A stretch of DNA of 64,000 nt from Heliocidaris tuberculata (lineage: Eukaryota > Echinodermata > Echinoidea > Camarodonta > Echinometridae): positions 32,553,802-32,617,801 of the forward strand of contig CM046848.1 of NCBI GenBank assembly GCA_025618425.1, given 5' to 3'. A model generated the notes under the pieces. That model made no database searches. It worked only from the letters and a program-made list of their open reading frames with translations, and was not told the origin of the DNA. Position 1 is the first letter of the stretch. Each line of letters opens with the position of its first letter. This document shows positions 63,035-64,000 of the stretch, piece by piece. The position numbers and the translations under genes are program-made.

Positions 63035-64000
63035 CTGAATATACAAAAGGGTTTTTTTCGGAAACGATTTGGTAAGTTTGAAGACAACGAACGATAGGTA
63101 TATAGTTATTTTGGGGAAGCAGAAAGAAAATTCGAATATTCCACAGGTTTTGTAAACTTGTCGCTATTTACTCCAGAAAGTCATCTGAGCTAACTAAGAC
63201 AGGAAAGGTTCGTTTTTACTTAAAACTTTACACTGGCACTTTAGCTTGGTTTGGGATGTATCCTGTGATTCCTGTCTTCCTATGCAAACACCTTTTAAAT
63301 ACTTGATTTCCTCTACAAAAGTCAACCCACACGTTTAAGCACGTTTGCTCTTATGCTGCTACTCTAGTTAGGTTGAAAATGTAGTGCGACCAAATGGCGA
63401 ACCGCTACCATAGGCGTAGCCAGGGGGCACAAGGGGGCCATGGCCCCCCTATTCAGTCCCTTAAAAAAAAAACTTTAAAAAACCATCAAAACTTAGTAAA
63501 CAGGTCTATTATGTGATATGCTGATGGTGTTTTCATGCTGCCTTATTGTGCCCCCTCCCCTTAATTTCCCCCGTTATTTATTCATACTTACGAGCAAAAA
63601 AAAAAAATTATCCCATTAAATACTCTCCGAGCTCAAACAGTACTTCTTTCTTTCTTTTTCTTTCTTTTTTTTTTTCTTTCTTTCACCCTATTTCTTCCCT
63701 TTAAAAAAAAAAGAAGAAAGTGTCCAAAAAATAATTAGGCTACCAAATGTAGGAAGGCTTATAGGCTATAGTTCAGTTCAGTTCAGTTCATTTATTTTAC
63801 CAATATCAAAATACAAAGCAAACAAGATAAAATACAAAGTATATGGTAAGGACCAAATTGAAGCCAGAGCTTGTTGAGGTTGGCCCTTTTACATTAAACA
63901 AGTAAATTGTTAAATAAAAATACAAAGCGAAGTAATGAAAAAAAATACAGTAACAAATATAATACATACATAAACAGAATCACATATTCACACAATTAAG
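63035..64000. other. FMO intron with repeat fragments
   Basis: No further FMO exon found. Near 63412 is TAGGCGTAGCCAGGGGGCAC, an end of a common foldback type, followed by poly-A/T runs and CTTT repeats (63645-63685). Confidence 0.45.
63770..64000 (-). mobile_element. Retrotransposon 3'-end fragment at window edge
   Basis: Four GTTCA pentamers, then TTTATTTTACCAATATCAAA and GGTAAGGACCAAATTGAAGC. On the minus strand this is a LINE 3' end with a (TGAAC)n tail. It continues past the window. Confidence 0.45.

Noticed and set aside
1..64000. Prokaryotic features, CRISPR arrays, phage or an endogenous virus
   Set aside because: Regular spacer arrays, operons and retroviral gag/pol/env-like frames were looked for and not seen; tandem repeats are microsatellites or duplicated mobile elements.

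Overview
The window looks like nuclear DNA of a marine deuterostome, most likely an echinoderm and probably a sea urchin. Genes are split into small exons with GT-AG introns. The DNA is AT-rich, with abundant microsatellites, tRNA-derived SINEs and short foldback (MITE-like) DNA elements. One gene combines a Death domain, a NACHT ATPase and a leucine-rich-repeat-like tail, an architecture known to be greatly expanded in sea urchins. The species is an inference. I see no prokaryotic features, CRISPR arrays, rRNA or functional tRNA genes.

Five genes can be read by joining exons by hand. (1) About 1400-30400, plus strand: the 3' half of a dynamin GTPase gene, with PH domain, GTPase effector domain (GED) and proline/arginine-rich tail, stop at 24073-24075, then a long candidate 3' UTR. 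Just before the PH domain are two exons of the same phase that can only be used alternatively. (2) 32752-38267, minus strand: five exons of a PDZ-domain gene, including a 19-nt microexon; its 5' end was not found. It converges on dynamin. (3) 42163-50730, plus strand: a complete-looking ten-exon NLR (Death-NACHT-LRR-like, 924 codons by my join), divergent from the PDZ gene. (4) 53376-57154, plus strand: PSMD5, the 26S proteasome base assembly chaperone. Its first exon is missing and may lie in or near the 500-N gap at 51510-52009. (5) 61760-63034, minus strand: the last two exons of a flavin-containing monooxygenase (FMO), which continues beyond the right edge.

The genes do not form a pathway; this is an ordinary set of eukaryotic neighbours. 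Most remaining sequence is mobile-element debris: at least six families of small elements with terminal inverted repeats, SINE copies, retrotransposon tails and simple repeats.

The points most worth a second look are: the alternative dynamin exons; a perfect 544-bp tandem duplication that copies the end of a dynamin GED exon with its splice donor, plus a third donor copy closing an in-frame candidate exon; a MITE terminus that appears to form the splice acceptor of NLR exon 3; an NLR stop codon embedded in a consensus splice donor; and the PDZ-gene microexon. All exon joins are manual, from splice motifs and frame; no transcript or database was consulted.
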